From Candidatus Nitrospira allomarina (GTDB taxonomy: Bacteria; Nitrospirota; Nitrospiria; Nitrospirales; UBA8639): DNA of 64,000 nt. Shown in pieces: positions 50,685-59,374 of this stretch; positions within the stretch are counted from its first letter, which is position 1; each line of letters opens with the position of its first letter. The notes beneath the pieces are model-generated. The model saw only the letters and a program-made list of their open reading frames with translations, was not told where the DNA came from and ran no database searches. The stretch spans positions 1,485,001-1,549,000 of the forward strand of contig NZ_CP116967.1 of assembly GCF_032050975.1 (NCBI RefSeq), written 5' to 3'. The translations under genes and the position numbers were made by a program.

Positions 50685-51205
50685 GTGTTGACCTCCTCTC
50701 GGAGTTTTGTGATCAATCGTGACACCCGCATTTTGGCTGCGCTGAGACTGATTTCGCAAATGGCAGAAATTTCTTCATAGGTATACTCACCCATGAATTT
50801 CATGGCCAGGATGGTCCGGTCTTCCAGTGGGAGTTTTTGAAGGAGATGATGCACATCGATTTTCGAGGTTGGGTCCTCGTGAATGAGTGTCTCAGACGGA
50901 TGTTGCATTCCTGACGACTCAGAATAAGCCTTTGATTTGATATAGTTAAGGCAGTGGTTGGTAGACAGGCGATACAACCAGGAGGAAAATGCAGCCTGCT
51001 TCTTGAAATCATGGAGATGTAGAAATACCTTTATCCAGATTTCCTGCATTAAATCACGCGCTTCTTCCTGATTGACACAGATGAAGAAACACCGTTTTAA
51101 GACTTTGCCGGCATAACGATCATACAAACCTTCAAAGGCTTGAATGTCGCCTTGCGTGATGGCATCGACCAGATCATTGTCCGTAGAGTTTTCGTAAGGC
51201 GCCAT
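50681..51205 (-). CDS. ECF-family RNA polymerase sigma factor
   Basis: The 174-residue protein has sigma region 2 (GLYDRYAGKVLKRCFFICVN, then EEARDLMQEIWIKVFLHLHD and FSSWLYRLSTNHCLNYIKSK) and region 4 (LEDRTILAMKFMGEYTYEEI with helix-turn-helix ISLSAAKMRVSRLITKLRE). ATG 51205 is used; a TTG 15 bases earlier is open. It is upstream of the channel, LapA and Asp23 genes on the same strand, so it may direct their stress-induced transcription. No target promoter motif could be proven by eye. Confidence 0.92.
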   Translation of the reverse strand: MAPYENSTDNDLVDAITQGDIQAFEGLYDRYAGKVLKRCFFICVNQEEARDLMQEIWIKVFLHLHDFKKQAAFSSWLYRLSTNHCLNYIKSKAYSESSGMQHPSETLIHEDPTSKIDVHHLLQKLPLEDRTILAMKFMGEYTYEEISAICEISLSAAKMRVSRLITKLREEVNT

Positions 51206-51513
51206 GGAACGAATGGGCAAGTTACTATAAGAGTAATTGCGTCATGTGATTGCGTGACTCGGTTTTCCGCTGAGAGAGGACATGAAAAAGTGGCAGTGTA
51301 CCAATGCCGCCAAACCTTCTCAAACATCCTTAGATAGGATGTGTAGACAAGCGTCAGGCGCAATGGCCAATAAGAATGCATTGGCGTTTGGCCAATGGTC
51401 CATGAAGCAATGAACCTCATATCTGATTTGTAGGAATAATATCGCGGGGCCCCAAAAGCCGTTTTCCCTCAATCAGGCGATTAAGGCACTCGTCTGGAAA
51501 AGTCGCGGAACTT
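51206..51513 (-). other. 308-base region upstream of the sigma factor gene
   Basis: No gene was recognised. GCCAAT boxes occur at 51366-51371, in inverted form at 51380-51385 (ATTGGC) and again at 51391-51396, about 160-190 bases before the sigma factor ATG. Confidence 0.4.
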
Positions 51514-52395
51514 TCAGGCTTCGGTCGTTGAGATTGGAAGAGGTAAAGGGGTTCTGACATGAAGGTCCCTTTGAGGAAAAGGGATTTCCACACCATTCTT
51601 CCGAAATTTCTTAACGATGGCGCAATTAATATCGGATTGAATCTGCCTTCTGCCTTGTGGATCTTCCACCCAGGCTAATAAACGCATATTCCAGGCAGAA
51701 TCTCCGAAACTCATCAGCCAGGCCTTCGGTTCCGGGTGGGGTAACACCCTTGGGTTTTCTTTAGCCGCTTCCAAAAGGGAATGTATCACCTTGTCTAAAT
51801 CTGAATTGTAAGAGACTCCCACTTCAATCTCCAATCGGGTTTTGGGGTCACCGTGCGACCAGTTGACCACCGTGGAAGAGATAAATTCGGAATTGGGAAC
51901 GACGATAGCCACGTTGTTTAGAGAACGAATGGTTGTGGATCGAATGTTGATTTCTGCCACATCTCCCTCGGTGTCTCCCACGGTGATGCGGTCCCCAATT
52001 TGAATATGTTGTTCGAACAGCAACATGAGTCCCGCGATGAAATTGGACGTCAGATTTTGCAGGCCGAATCCGATTCCGACGGAGAGAAATCCAAAAATGA
52101 CGACAAGACCGCTCAGGTCGACACCGATGACTTGAAAGGCAATCACGGTCCCAACGAGGAGCAATAAATATTGAATAATGCGGGTTAAGGTGTATTGTGT
52201 TGCCTTGGGCATCTTCGAGCGTTTGAGTAATTGGTTGCTGAGAAAACGTCGTATCAGGGCGTTGATGATCATAAAACCACCCATGATGAAGGCAAAAAAT
52301 GCCAGAGACGAGAGGGTAATCGGGGTCTGGTTGACGGTAAATAAGGGGTAGGTAAAAAAGTGATCCAATGCGTTCAGGACCGTTGAAAGATCCAT
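51514..52395 (-). CDS. MscS-family mechanosensitive channel
   Basis: This is the most canonical of the three channels: 293 residues with three N-terminal helices (about 10-100), the TM3-type GLVVIFGFLSVGIGFGLQNL pore stretch, NFIAGLMLLFEQHIQIGDRI, the beta domain ending TTIRSLNNVAIVVPNSEFIS, and a C-terminal alpha/beta domain (about 180-285). It opens on membrane tension and releases ions. ATG has an AAGGAGAA site upstream on the minus strand. Confidence 0.94.
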   Translation of the reverse strand: MDLSTVLNALDHFFTYPLFTVNQTPITLSSLAFFAFIMGGFMIINALIRRFLSNQLLKRSKMPKATQYTLTRIIQYLLLLVGTVIAFQVIGVDLSGLVVIFGFLSVGIGFGLQNLTSNFIAGLMLLFEQHIQIGDRITVGDTEGDVAEINIRSTTIRSLNNVAIVVPNSEFISSTVVNWSHGDPKTRLEIEVGVSYNSDLDKVIHSLLEAAKENPRVLPHPEPKAWLMSFGDSAWNMRLLAWVEDPQGRRQIQSDINCAIVKKFRKNGVEIPFPQRDLHVRTPLPLPISTTEA

Positions 52396-52948
52396 GGTGG
52401 TTCTCCTTTGAGGTGTTTTTAATTTATTGCCTCGTTGAAATTGAAGAAGAGACTTTTTCGGAGGGTTGCCATTTTTTGCCGTGGCGGATTAGATGAATTA
52501 ACCAGAAAAATGTCAGAAAAGATAGAGGAGAAAAAAGCGGAGGTAAGAGAATATGACAGATGAATCTTGCCACTTGAGATTCAAATGTTACGTCTTCCCC
52601 CAACTTTAGATGAGAAGCTGTGCAACCTGTAAGGAAGCAGAGCTATTTCGTACTTGACGCCTGTCGGGCGATCGCTATCGGGGATACCGCCACCCTGGAA
52701 TAGTAGGTGAACCGACTCAAGGGTTTTAGAGGAGCGCAGAGGCTAACTTGATGTGAAGCGCAAGGCAGGTGGATCAGGTGTGGAGAGGCATAGCATGAAG
52801 GATGTTAAGCGGATCTTACAAATCAGCGGTATTATGATCTAGCCCGGATGTCGTCGGCTCTGGGTTCGGTAGCGGCAATACCTCAACGAATGAAGAAACA
52901 GGTGGCTATTGTAGGTGATCGAGAAGGGGTTCGGGAATAGAAAGTTCC
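52396..52948 (-). other. 553-base intergenic region
   Basis: No gene was recognised on either strand. Short frames lack family features. It may hold the promoter of the MscS gene. Confidence 0.4.
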
Positions 52949-53296
52949 TCATGATGTGGTTTGATTTGAGCCCCAAGATTTGGCTTCAGGATAATCAACC
53001 CAGGTTTCTTTTTCTGCCAGGTATTGTTGGCCTTTGAAATTGAGGCGGGTGCGCATGGTGGTAAAACCTAATTCCCGAAGTTGATCGATGAGGTCCTTCA
53101 GGCTTTCCTGCACGGTTCGATACACCTGGGACTGGAGATTTAGTGCTTCGTACATGACCGTTCCCGAGTATCCGCGTTCAACCCGTTTAATTGGGATCAT
53201 TCGATTGAAATATCGGTCACTAGGATCCATGCCCTCCAATTGATGCTTTTCCACGACGGCATTTCTGACTCGAAAGGATAAAGGAAGCGATGTCAT
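52949..53296 (-). CDS. Conserved-looking hypothetical protein
   Basis: A 115-residue protein with ATG at 53296. It is soluble, with alternating charged helices (MYEALNLQSQVYRTVQESLK, DLIDQLRELGFTTMRTRLNF). I recognise no domain. It lies divergent from the pgsA-like gene and shares its upstream region. Codon use looks like its neighbours'. Confidence 0.62.
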   Translation of the reverse strand: MTSLPLSFRVRNAVVEKHQLEGMDPSDRYFNRMIPIKRVERGYSGTVMYEALNLQSQVYRTVQESLKDLIDQLRELGFTTMRTRLNFKGQQYLAEKETWVDYPEAKSWGSNQTTS

Positions 53297-53466
53297 GTGC
53301 TCTGGCTCCGGCTTAACTATGGGTAGCGGTATTTTTTCTTATTGTGAAAATCGATTATAGGCCGCCTCGATGAGGGTCGCAAGCGTGGTTGACTTCCCTC
53401 AGAATCCCAACGTAACCTTCCCTACGCTCAGGAAAAATACGTTTGCGGGAAAGGGGTTGTGGCGAA

Positions 53467-54039
53467 ATGGTCCGCAAGTTATCTGGTGCCGACATTCCAA
53501 TCAACCTTCCCAACAGCCTCACAGTCCTCCGAATTCTTCTTGTTCCCGTCTTCGTTGGGTTTTTGCTCTACGAATACTATGATTATGCCCTCGTGACATT
53601 GTTAGTCGCGGCGGTGACCGATGGTCTGGATGGGGCCATTGCCCGTATCACCGATCAACGCACTCGCCTCGGCGAGTATCTCGATCCTCTGGCTGACAAA
53701 TTACTCCTCATGTCGGCCATCGTGACCTTATCTGTTCTTCATTTTATTCCTATCTGGGCTGTGATTCTTGTGGTGAGTCGTGACGCCATTCTCCTCACAG
53801 GGACCATTTTGGCTAATTTAACGGAAATCGACATTGATATTACTCCCACCTGGTTGGGAAAGGGTACCACCTTTGCACAAATTTGCTATGTCATCATGGT
53901 GATTCTCTTTGCGACCGGGCGTGTTCCCTCCGAAAGCATTATTCCATTTCTCTCGATAATGGTCATCCTGACAACCGGTTCTGGAGTGCATTATTTGTTC
54001 CGAGGGATTCAACGGCTCAATTCCTCAGGCAAGAAATAA
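53467..54039 (+). CDS. pgsA: CDP-alcohol phosphatidyltransferase, probably phosphatidylglycerophosphate synthase
   Basis: This integral membrane enzyme joins CDP-diacylglycerol to an alcohol. The signature DGLDGAIARITDQRTRLGEY then LDPLADK (D-G-x2-A-R-x8-G-x3-D-x3-D) is complete. Five to six hydrophobic segments and a length of 190 residues fit PgsA (glycerol 3-phosphate acceptor), though other acceptors cannot be excluded. ATG 53467 is chosen over a start eight codons upstream because AAAGGGG (53450-53456) fits it. It is 17 bases before the pilB-like gene. Confidence 0.88.
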   Translation: MVRKLSGADIPINLPNSLTVLRILLVPVFVGFLLYEYYDYALVTLLVAAVTDGLDGAIARITDQRTRLGEYLDPLADKLLLMSAIVTLSVLHFIPIWAVILVVSRDAILLTGTILANLTEIDIDITPTWLGKGTTFAQICYVIMVILFATGRVPSESIIPFLSIMVILTTGSGVHYLFRGIQRLNSSGKK

Positions 54040-54055
54040 GGGAAAACACAGGAGG

Positions 54056-55873
54056 ATGCAGGTGAATAGAGAGCGTGTCGGCCTACAGCTGGTGGATGCG
54101 AAAGTGATCTCTTCCGATGATTTGTCTCAGGCGCTTGATATTCAACAGGGAGAAGGAGGGCGCCTCGGGAGCATTCTGGTTCGGATGGGGGTTCTGTCTG
54201 AATCCACCTTATTGGAGTTTCTCAGCCAGCACTATGGAGTGGCCACCGTAGAATTGTCTACGTGCTCGATTGACGGGAGTCTTCGGGGATTAGTTCCTTA
54301 TGACGTTGTCAGCCGGCACCTCGTTTTGCCTGTGCGGAAAACTACTTCACGACTGAATCTGGCTATGGCCGACCCCACGAATGCGTCTTTGTTAGATGAT
54401 TTGCGGTTCCGGACAGGGTTGCACATCATTCCCATGGTAGCTACCGAATCGGATCTACGGACGGCGATCTCCCATCTGTATGGCCAGGGTCCGGATGGAT
54501 CTTCCTCAACTGCAAAATCTATGAAAATCGATGAGGAGGGTACTTTCAAAAACAGGGGAAATGGCGACCGGATTTCACCCGATTCGATGGGAAAGCCTGT
54601 TGGCTGTTCCTCTGGTAACGATTTGCATGACCAAGAACGATTTATAAGGCCTGAGGACAAAGCAGAAATGTCTCGACTGAGGGGTCATGTGAAAATTGAT
54701 AAAGATTCTTCAGCTGTGGAGGTTGTGAAGGGGCTCGTCCAGCAGGCCATTGAAATGGAGGCGAGTGATATTCATATTGAGCCGATGGAGACTATGATCC
54801 GGGTTCGCTTTCGGTTGGATGGCGTCTTGTGCCCGATTCAAAATCTGCCTAAAGGCCTTCATCAGGCAATACTCGCCAGGGTGAAAATTCTTTCCGATCT
54901 GGATATTGCGGAGCGGCGGTTACCTCAAGATGGACGAATGAAGATAGAGGGCTTTCCCCACGTCGATATTCGTGTGGCCATTCTGCCCTGCTTGTTTGGC
55001 GAAAAAGCGGTTCTGCGTCTCTTGAATCAGTCAGGGCTTGCGTTACATTTAACCAATATCGGGCTCAACCAGCCTGATTTGGATCGTTTGACGACGGCTT
55101 TGGAAAATCCCTATGGGATGATCCTGGTGACGGGGCCTACGGGGAGCGGGAAGACGACAACCCTATACAGCGCGTTACAATTTCTGAATACTCCTCAGAT
55201 GAATATTGTCACTGTCGAAGATCCCGTGGAATACCAAATCCAGGGCATCAATCAGATGCAAATTCATGAAGAGATTGGATTGAATTTTGCCGCCGGATTG
55301 CGTGCTTTTTTGCGGCAGGATCCTGACGTCATGATGGTGGGGGAGATTCGTGATCGGGAAACCGCACAAATCGCGATTCAGGCTTCTCTCACTGGCCATC
55401 GAGTTCTTTCGACCCTGCATACCATGAATGCCCCAGGGGCAATTACCCGGCTCATCGATATGAGCATTGAGCCGTTTTTGGTGTCTTCCGCCGTCTCGCT
55501 CATTGTGGGCCAACGCTTGGTACGGAAAATTTGTGATCATTGTCGGGAGGTGGAACCGATATCTCAATTTCAGCTGCGGGAGCTGGGTTTTGATGATGAT
55601 GCGCTCGGGGCGGTTCAGGCGATGAAAGGGCGTGGGTGTGTGTCCTGCCATCAGACCGGATTTAAAGGACGCATGGCCTTATTTGAGACCCTGCCTATTT
55701 TTGAGGGACTGCATGAAAAGATTTTGGCACGGGCATCGACGAATGACTTGATAACCTGTGCGATAGGCGAAGGATTTCGCAGCCTTAGACAAGCGGGGAT
55801 TGCGGCAGTTCAAGGTGGCTTGACGACTGTTGGTGAGGTGTTTGCCGAAACGAGATCTGATGCTTTTGTATAG
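54056..55873 (+). CDS. pilB: Type IV pilus/type II secretion assembly ATPase (PilB/GspE)
   Basis: The hexameric ATPase that drives pilus extension. It has 605 residues: a GspE N-terminal domain (ERVGLQLVDAKVISSDDLSQ), an ASDIHIEP motif, Walker A GPTGSGKTTT near 362, an Asp box, Walker B VGEIRDRETAQIA near 426, and a four-Cys zinc site (CDHC then CVSC) near 500-530. Followed at 25 bases by pilT and then pilC, which makes PilB more likely than GspE. No pilin or pilMNOPQ genes are in this window. Confidence 0.9.
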   Translation: MQVNRERVGLQLVDAKVISSDDLSQALDIQQGEGGRLGSILVRMGVLSESTLLEFLSQHYGVATVELSTCSIDGSLRGLVPYDVVSRHLVLPVRKTTSRLNLAMADPTNASLLDDLRFRTGLHIIPMVATESDLRTAISHLYGQGPDGSSSTAKSMKIDEEGTFKNRGNGDRISPDSMGKPVGCSSGNDLHDQERFIRPEDKAEMSRLRGHVKIDKDSSAVEVVKGLVQQAIEMEASDIHIEPMETMIRVRFRLDGVLCPIQNLPKGLHQAILARVKILSDLDIAERRLPQDGRMKIEGFPHVDIRVAILPCLFGEKAVLRLLNQSGLALHLTNIGLNQPDLDRLTTALENPYGMILVTGPTGSGKTTTLYSALQFLNTPQMNIVTVEDPVEYQIQGINQMQIHEEIGLNFAAGLRAFLRQDPDVMMVGEIRDRETAQIAIQASLTGHRVLSTLHTMNAPGAITRLIDMSIEPFLVSSAVSLIVGQRLVRKICDHCREVEPISQFQLRELGFDDDALGAVQAMKGRGCVSCHQTGFKGRMALFETLPIFEGLHEKILARASTNDLITCAIGEGFRSLRQAGIAAVQGGLTTVGEVFAETRSDAFV

Positions 55874-55897
55874 GGACGTCAGAAGAATGGATGCCCA

Positions 55898-57010
55898 ATG
55901 GAATTAACTGCACTTCTAGGTGAATTGTGCCGGCAGGGCGGATCGGATTTGCACCTGGTTTCCGGCAGTGTGCCCCGCCTCCGTGTGGACGGGCATTTAC
56001 GTCCAATGGAGTCTCCGACATTGACCAGCCAGGATATGACTCAGTTAACCGCGAGTCTGTTGACGGAAGCTCAGCATCATCAGGTTATACAGACCGGAGC
56101 TTGGGATGGGGCCTACAGCGTGCCTGCTATCGGGCGGTTTCGGGTTCATATCTATACCCAGCAGGGATCCTTGGCCATGGCCATTCGAACAGTGTCCGGG
56201 AAGATCCCGACATTTGAAGAATTAGGGCTACCGCCCATTATTGCGGAATTGATGAGGAAGCCCCAAGGGCTGATTTTGGTGACCGGGCCGACCGGTAGCG
56301 GGAAAAGTACGACATTGGCTTCGATGTTGGATCATATAAATGAAGCGCGTTCTGCCCATATTATTTCGTTGGAAGACCCCATTGAAATTCTGCATTCGCA
56401 CAAAAAAAGTTTGGTATCTCAAATGGAAGTGGGATCTGATGTCCGCGAATTCCAGTCCGCACTGAAAGGTATCTTACGGCAGGATCCCGATGTGGTTTTT
56501 TTGGGCGAGTTGCGAGATCTCGAGACCATTCAGGCGGCTCTCACCATGGCTGAAACCGGACATCTTACGGTGGCCACTTTGCACACGAATTCTGCGATTC
56601 ACACGCTGACACGATTGGTCTCGGTGTTTCCTTCCCACCAGCAACAAGAAATTCGTATCCAGTTGTCGATGGTGCTGGAAGGCATTCTGGCACAGAGACT
56701 TTTGCCACGTTCAGAGGGAAGGGGAAGGGTCCTGGCTTTGGAAATTCTGATTACTTCTCCGGCAATTCGGAATCTGATTCGCGAAGACAAGATCCATCAA
56801 ATGTATTCCATGATGCAAACGGGACAAGCTCAATATGGCATGCAGACCATGAATCAAGCGTTGGCCGATTTGGCTGGCCAGGGAGTGATATCCTCTGAAC
56901 TCGCTATGGGACTCACAACGCTTCCTGACGAGTTATCCAAGCTATTGGAGCGCACGGGTCGGGAGCGATCCGGGGCGATGTCCTTGGCCAGGTTGCGGCC
57001 TCGGATGTAG
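55898..57010 (+). CDS. pilT: Pilus retraction ATPase PilT
   Basis: PilT disassembles the type IV pilus and powers twitching. The 370 residues include an N-terminal PAS-like region (GSDLHLVSGSVPRLRVDGHL), Walker A GPTGSGKSTTLASML near 130, the FLGELRDLETIQAALTMAET Walker B region near 205, and the His box LHTNSAIHTLTRLV. The AIRNL...YSMMQTGQ stretch, typical of PilT, is present near 290-305. It is in the same operon as pilB and pilC. Confidence 0.93.
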   Translation: MELTALLGELCRQGGSDLHLVSGSVPRLRVDGHLRPMESPTLTSQDMTQLTASLLTEAQHHQVIQTGAWDGAYSVPAIGRFRVHIYTQQGSLAMAIRTVSGKIPTFEELGLPPIIAELMRKPQGLILVTGPTGSGKSTTLASMLDHINEARSAHIISLEDPIEILHSHKKSLVSQMEVGSDVREFQSALKGILRQDPDVVFLGELRDLETIQAALTMAETGHLTVATLHTNSAIHTLTRLVSVFPSHQQQEIRIQLSMVLEGILAQRLLPRSEGRGRVLALEILITSPAIRNLIREDKIHQMYSMMQTGQAQYGMQTMNQALADLAGQGVISSELAMGLTTLPDELSKLLERTGRERSGAMSLARLRPRM

Positions 57011-57064
57011 ATGTCATTAAAAGCCTTCTTGATCTCCCACAGAGAAAGCGAGCAATAATTCGAA

Positions 57065-58297
57065 ATGCCGAGATTTGAATATCGTGCGAAAAATTTGGAT
57101 GGACAGACGGTCCACGGAGAAGTCTTGGCTGCTACTTCCAGTGAGGCCTTGCAACTTCTTCGTAGACAGGACGTCTTGGTAACCGGTCTGCAAGAAAAAG
57201 TTGAAAGGGTATTCAATCTCAGCGGTCAGCTGACCGGCTGGAGCCGCGGGTGGAGCTGGAGAGGCGTGAGCAGTAAAGAATTGGTGGTCTTTACCCATCA
57301 GCTGGCAACGTTGATTCGTGCGGGTGTACCTCTTTTGGAATGTCTGGACATTCTCTCCAGCGAAGCTGAAAACCCGACCTTGCAACAAGTGGTTAAACAT
57401 ATTCGAGAGGATGTGGAGGGCGGAACCTTGTTGGCTCATGCTTTAAAGCGCAATCCGACCGTCTTTAGTGAATTTTACCGGAGTATGGTGGAAGTAGGAG
57501 AGACGACGGGTCGCTTGGACGAAAGTTTGACCCAACTGGCTGTGTACCTTGATAAACAGGCTCAGTTGCGGGCGAAAATTTTCTCTGGATTAGCATATCC
57601 GGCTTTGCTCGTGGCTGTGGCGATGATTGTCCTGGTCTTTTTACTGATTTGGGTGGTCCCTCTTTTTTCTGGCCTATTCCAAGATATGGGCGAATCGCTT
57701 CCCTGGTTGACGCAAGTGGTGATTGACCTGGCTGAGGGGGTTCGGGATCACTTTTTTCTGTTGGCGACATTTTTTGGAGGTTTGGGTATGGGTATCCGGT
57801 GGTTTCTCAAAAATCCGAAAAGTCGACAGGGCATTGATGGGTGGGTTTTGAGGGTCCCCCTTCTGGGGTCCGTAATTCAAAAAGCAGCAACGGTGCGTTT
57901 TTCCAGAACATTAGGGTTTTTAGTTCGTCGTGGGGTGCCGTTGCTGTCGGCTTTGGGTGTGGCGGGGACGGTGACTGGTAATAAAATATTCGAGCGAAGC
58001 ATTAAACTGGCGGCCATAGCGATTCAAAATGGACAACCTCTTTCCGAGACCTTGAGAACGGGCCGGGTTTTTCCGCCGATGGTTCCCCAAATGATTAAAG
58101 TGGGAGAATCAACCGGTTCCATTGATGTTATGCTGGAAAAAATTGCCGATCTTTTTGAGCAAGAGGTCGATCGGACGGTAGCCACGTTAACGTCGGTGTT
58201 AGAGCCCGTTATTATCTTGGTCGTGGGTTGTGGGATTGCCCTTGTCGTTGTGGCGATGTATCTTCCCATTTTTTCTATCGGTTCAGTAATTGGGTAA
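57065..58297 (+). CDS. pilC: Type IV pilus inner-membrane platform protein PilC/GspF
   Basis: PilC is the inner-membrane base on which PilB and PilT act. The 410 residues show two T2SSF repeats (FTHQLATLIRAGVPLLECLD and FSRTLGFLVRRGVPLLSALG), three hydrophobic helices (about 175-195, 225-245, 375-400), and the GTLLAHALKRNPTVFSEFY motif. The ATG is 55 bases after pilT. It is followed by ispE, 17 bases on. Confidence 0.92.
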   Translation: MPRFEYRAKNLDGQTVHGEVLAATSSEALQLLRRQDVLVTGLQEKVERVFNLSGQLTGWSRGWSWRGVSSKELVVFTHQLATLIRAGVPLLECLDILSSEAENPTLQQVVKHIREDVEGGTLLAHALKRNPTVFSEFYRSMVEVGETTGRLDESLTQLAVYLDKQAQLRAKIFSGLAYPALLVAVAMIVLVFLLIWVVPLFSGLFQDMGESLPWLTQVVIDLAEGVRDHFFLLATFFGGLGMGIRWFLKNPKSRQGIDGWVLRVPLLGSVIQKAATVRFSRTLGFLVRRGVPLLSALGVAGTVTGNKIFERSIKLAAIAIQNGQPLSETLRTGRVFPPMVPQMIKVGESTGSIDVMLEKIADLFEQEVDRTVATLTSVLEPVIILVVGCGIALVVVAMYLPIFSIGSVIG

Positions 58298-58314
58298 GTC
58301 TGGGGATTTTGGTC

Positions 58315-59271
58315 ATGAGTGGGAGTGATATGTCTGGGACAGAAATTGTCGTGCGGGCACCGGCCAAAGTGAATCTGTCGATTCGGGTATTGGATCGATT
58401 GCCTAATGGGTATCATAATTTGTGGTCTCTCATGCATACAGTCGATGTCTTTGATCTTCTCCGAATTAGACTCAACCCTGATCGGGAGGGTCTTGTCTTA
58501 ACGTGTGGAGATGCTCCGTTGCCCTTGGATAAGGGAAATTTAGTTTATCGGGCGGCTGAATTGGTGCTGCAGCGTTCTGAAAAGAATGTAGGGGTTGATA
58601 TTGAGCTAACCAAAGTTATTCCCTTGTCGGCTGGTCTGGGAGGTGGGAGTAGTGATGCCGCTGCCACTCTGTATGGCCTTACTCACTTGCTAGGGTTAAA
58701 TTGGACTTTATCTGACTTGTGTGAGGCGGGTGCAACACTTGGAAGTGATATTCCATTTTTTTTTAAAGCACCTTGTGCAGTGGTCCGGGGGTGGGGCCAT
58801 GAGGTGGCGGCCTGTTCTCTCAAAGGCGAACGGTGGGTCGTTCTCGTCAATCCCGGCTTTCCAATACAGACAAAATGGGCATATAAACAGCTGTCCTCCC
58901 AACGGGGGGCCGTCAGACCTTTAGGTGAATTTACCAAGAGAATAGATCGTGAATTGAGCCTTTCCTGGGAGGAAGTGATCGGGATAATGGAAAATGATTT
59001 TGAACCGCCGTTGTTTCCGTTTTATCCGATTTTGGGATTCATTAAAGACACGCTGCTTTCCTTTGGGGCTCAGGCCGCTCTATTATCAGGTAGTGGAGCC
59101 ACCGTATTTGGGATTTTCCGCAATCAGGAAGATGCTCGGCAGGCTTCCACTCGGTTGCGTCGTGATACGAGCTGGAGAATCTTTGATATCCCGATGGGTT
59201 CGACGAATTTACCACATGACCCGTTCCATGTTGGCTCTACTTCTCAGGTTTCCAACGTGGAAATTCAGTGA
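58315..59271 (+). CDS. ispE: 4-diphosphocytidyl-2-C-methyl-D-erythritol kinase (IspE)
   Basis: IspE phosphorylates CDP-methylerythritol in the MEP isoprenoid pathway, which feeds undecaprenyl and quinone synthesis. GHMP-kinase features are APAKVNLSIRVLDRLPNGYH at the N-terminus, the ATP loop PLSAGLGGGSSDAAATL near 100-116, and a C-terminal LSGSGATVFGIF. The start is ATG 58315 (alternative ATG 58330 with GGGAG nearby); the open frame further upstream overlaps pilC and is rejected. Length is 318 residues. Confidence 0.93.
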   Translation: MSGSDMSGTEIVVRAPAKVNLSIRVLDRLPNGYHNLWSLMHTVDVFDLLRIRLNPDREGLVLTCGDAPLPLDKGNLVYRAAELVLQRSEKNVGVDIELTKVIPLSAGLGGGSSDAAATLYGLTHLLGLNWTLSDLCEAGATLGSDIPFFFKAPCAVVRGWGHEVAACSLKGERWVVLVNPGFPIQTKWAYKQLSSQRGAVRPLGEFTKRIDRELSLSWEEVIGIMENDFEPPLFPFYPILGFIKDTLLSFGAQAALLSGSGATVFGIFRNQEDARQASTRLRRDTSWRIFDIPMGSTNLPHDPFHVGSTSQVSNVEIQ

Positions 59272-59374
59272 TTTGAGTTGACAAGGCGCCAATCGTAGAT
59301 TTACCTTTGCTCTGCTTTTTTTCCTGAAAATCTGCTACGGTTCAGGTTCACCCAGGCGAGTTGAGACTACCACC

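Noticed and set aside
52546-52614. 18-codon frame after a GGAGG in the 52.4-52.9 kb gap
   Set aside because: It is short, without a membrane helix or conserved features, and no related copy exists in the window.
59278-59306. TTGACA-N17-TTACCT before prs as promoter
   Set aside because: The -35 is perfect but the -10 has only two matches to the consensus, so I do not list it as a feature.
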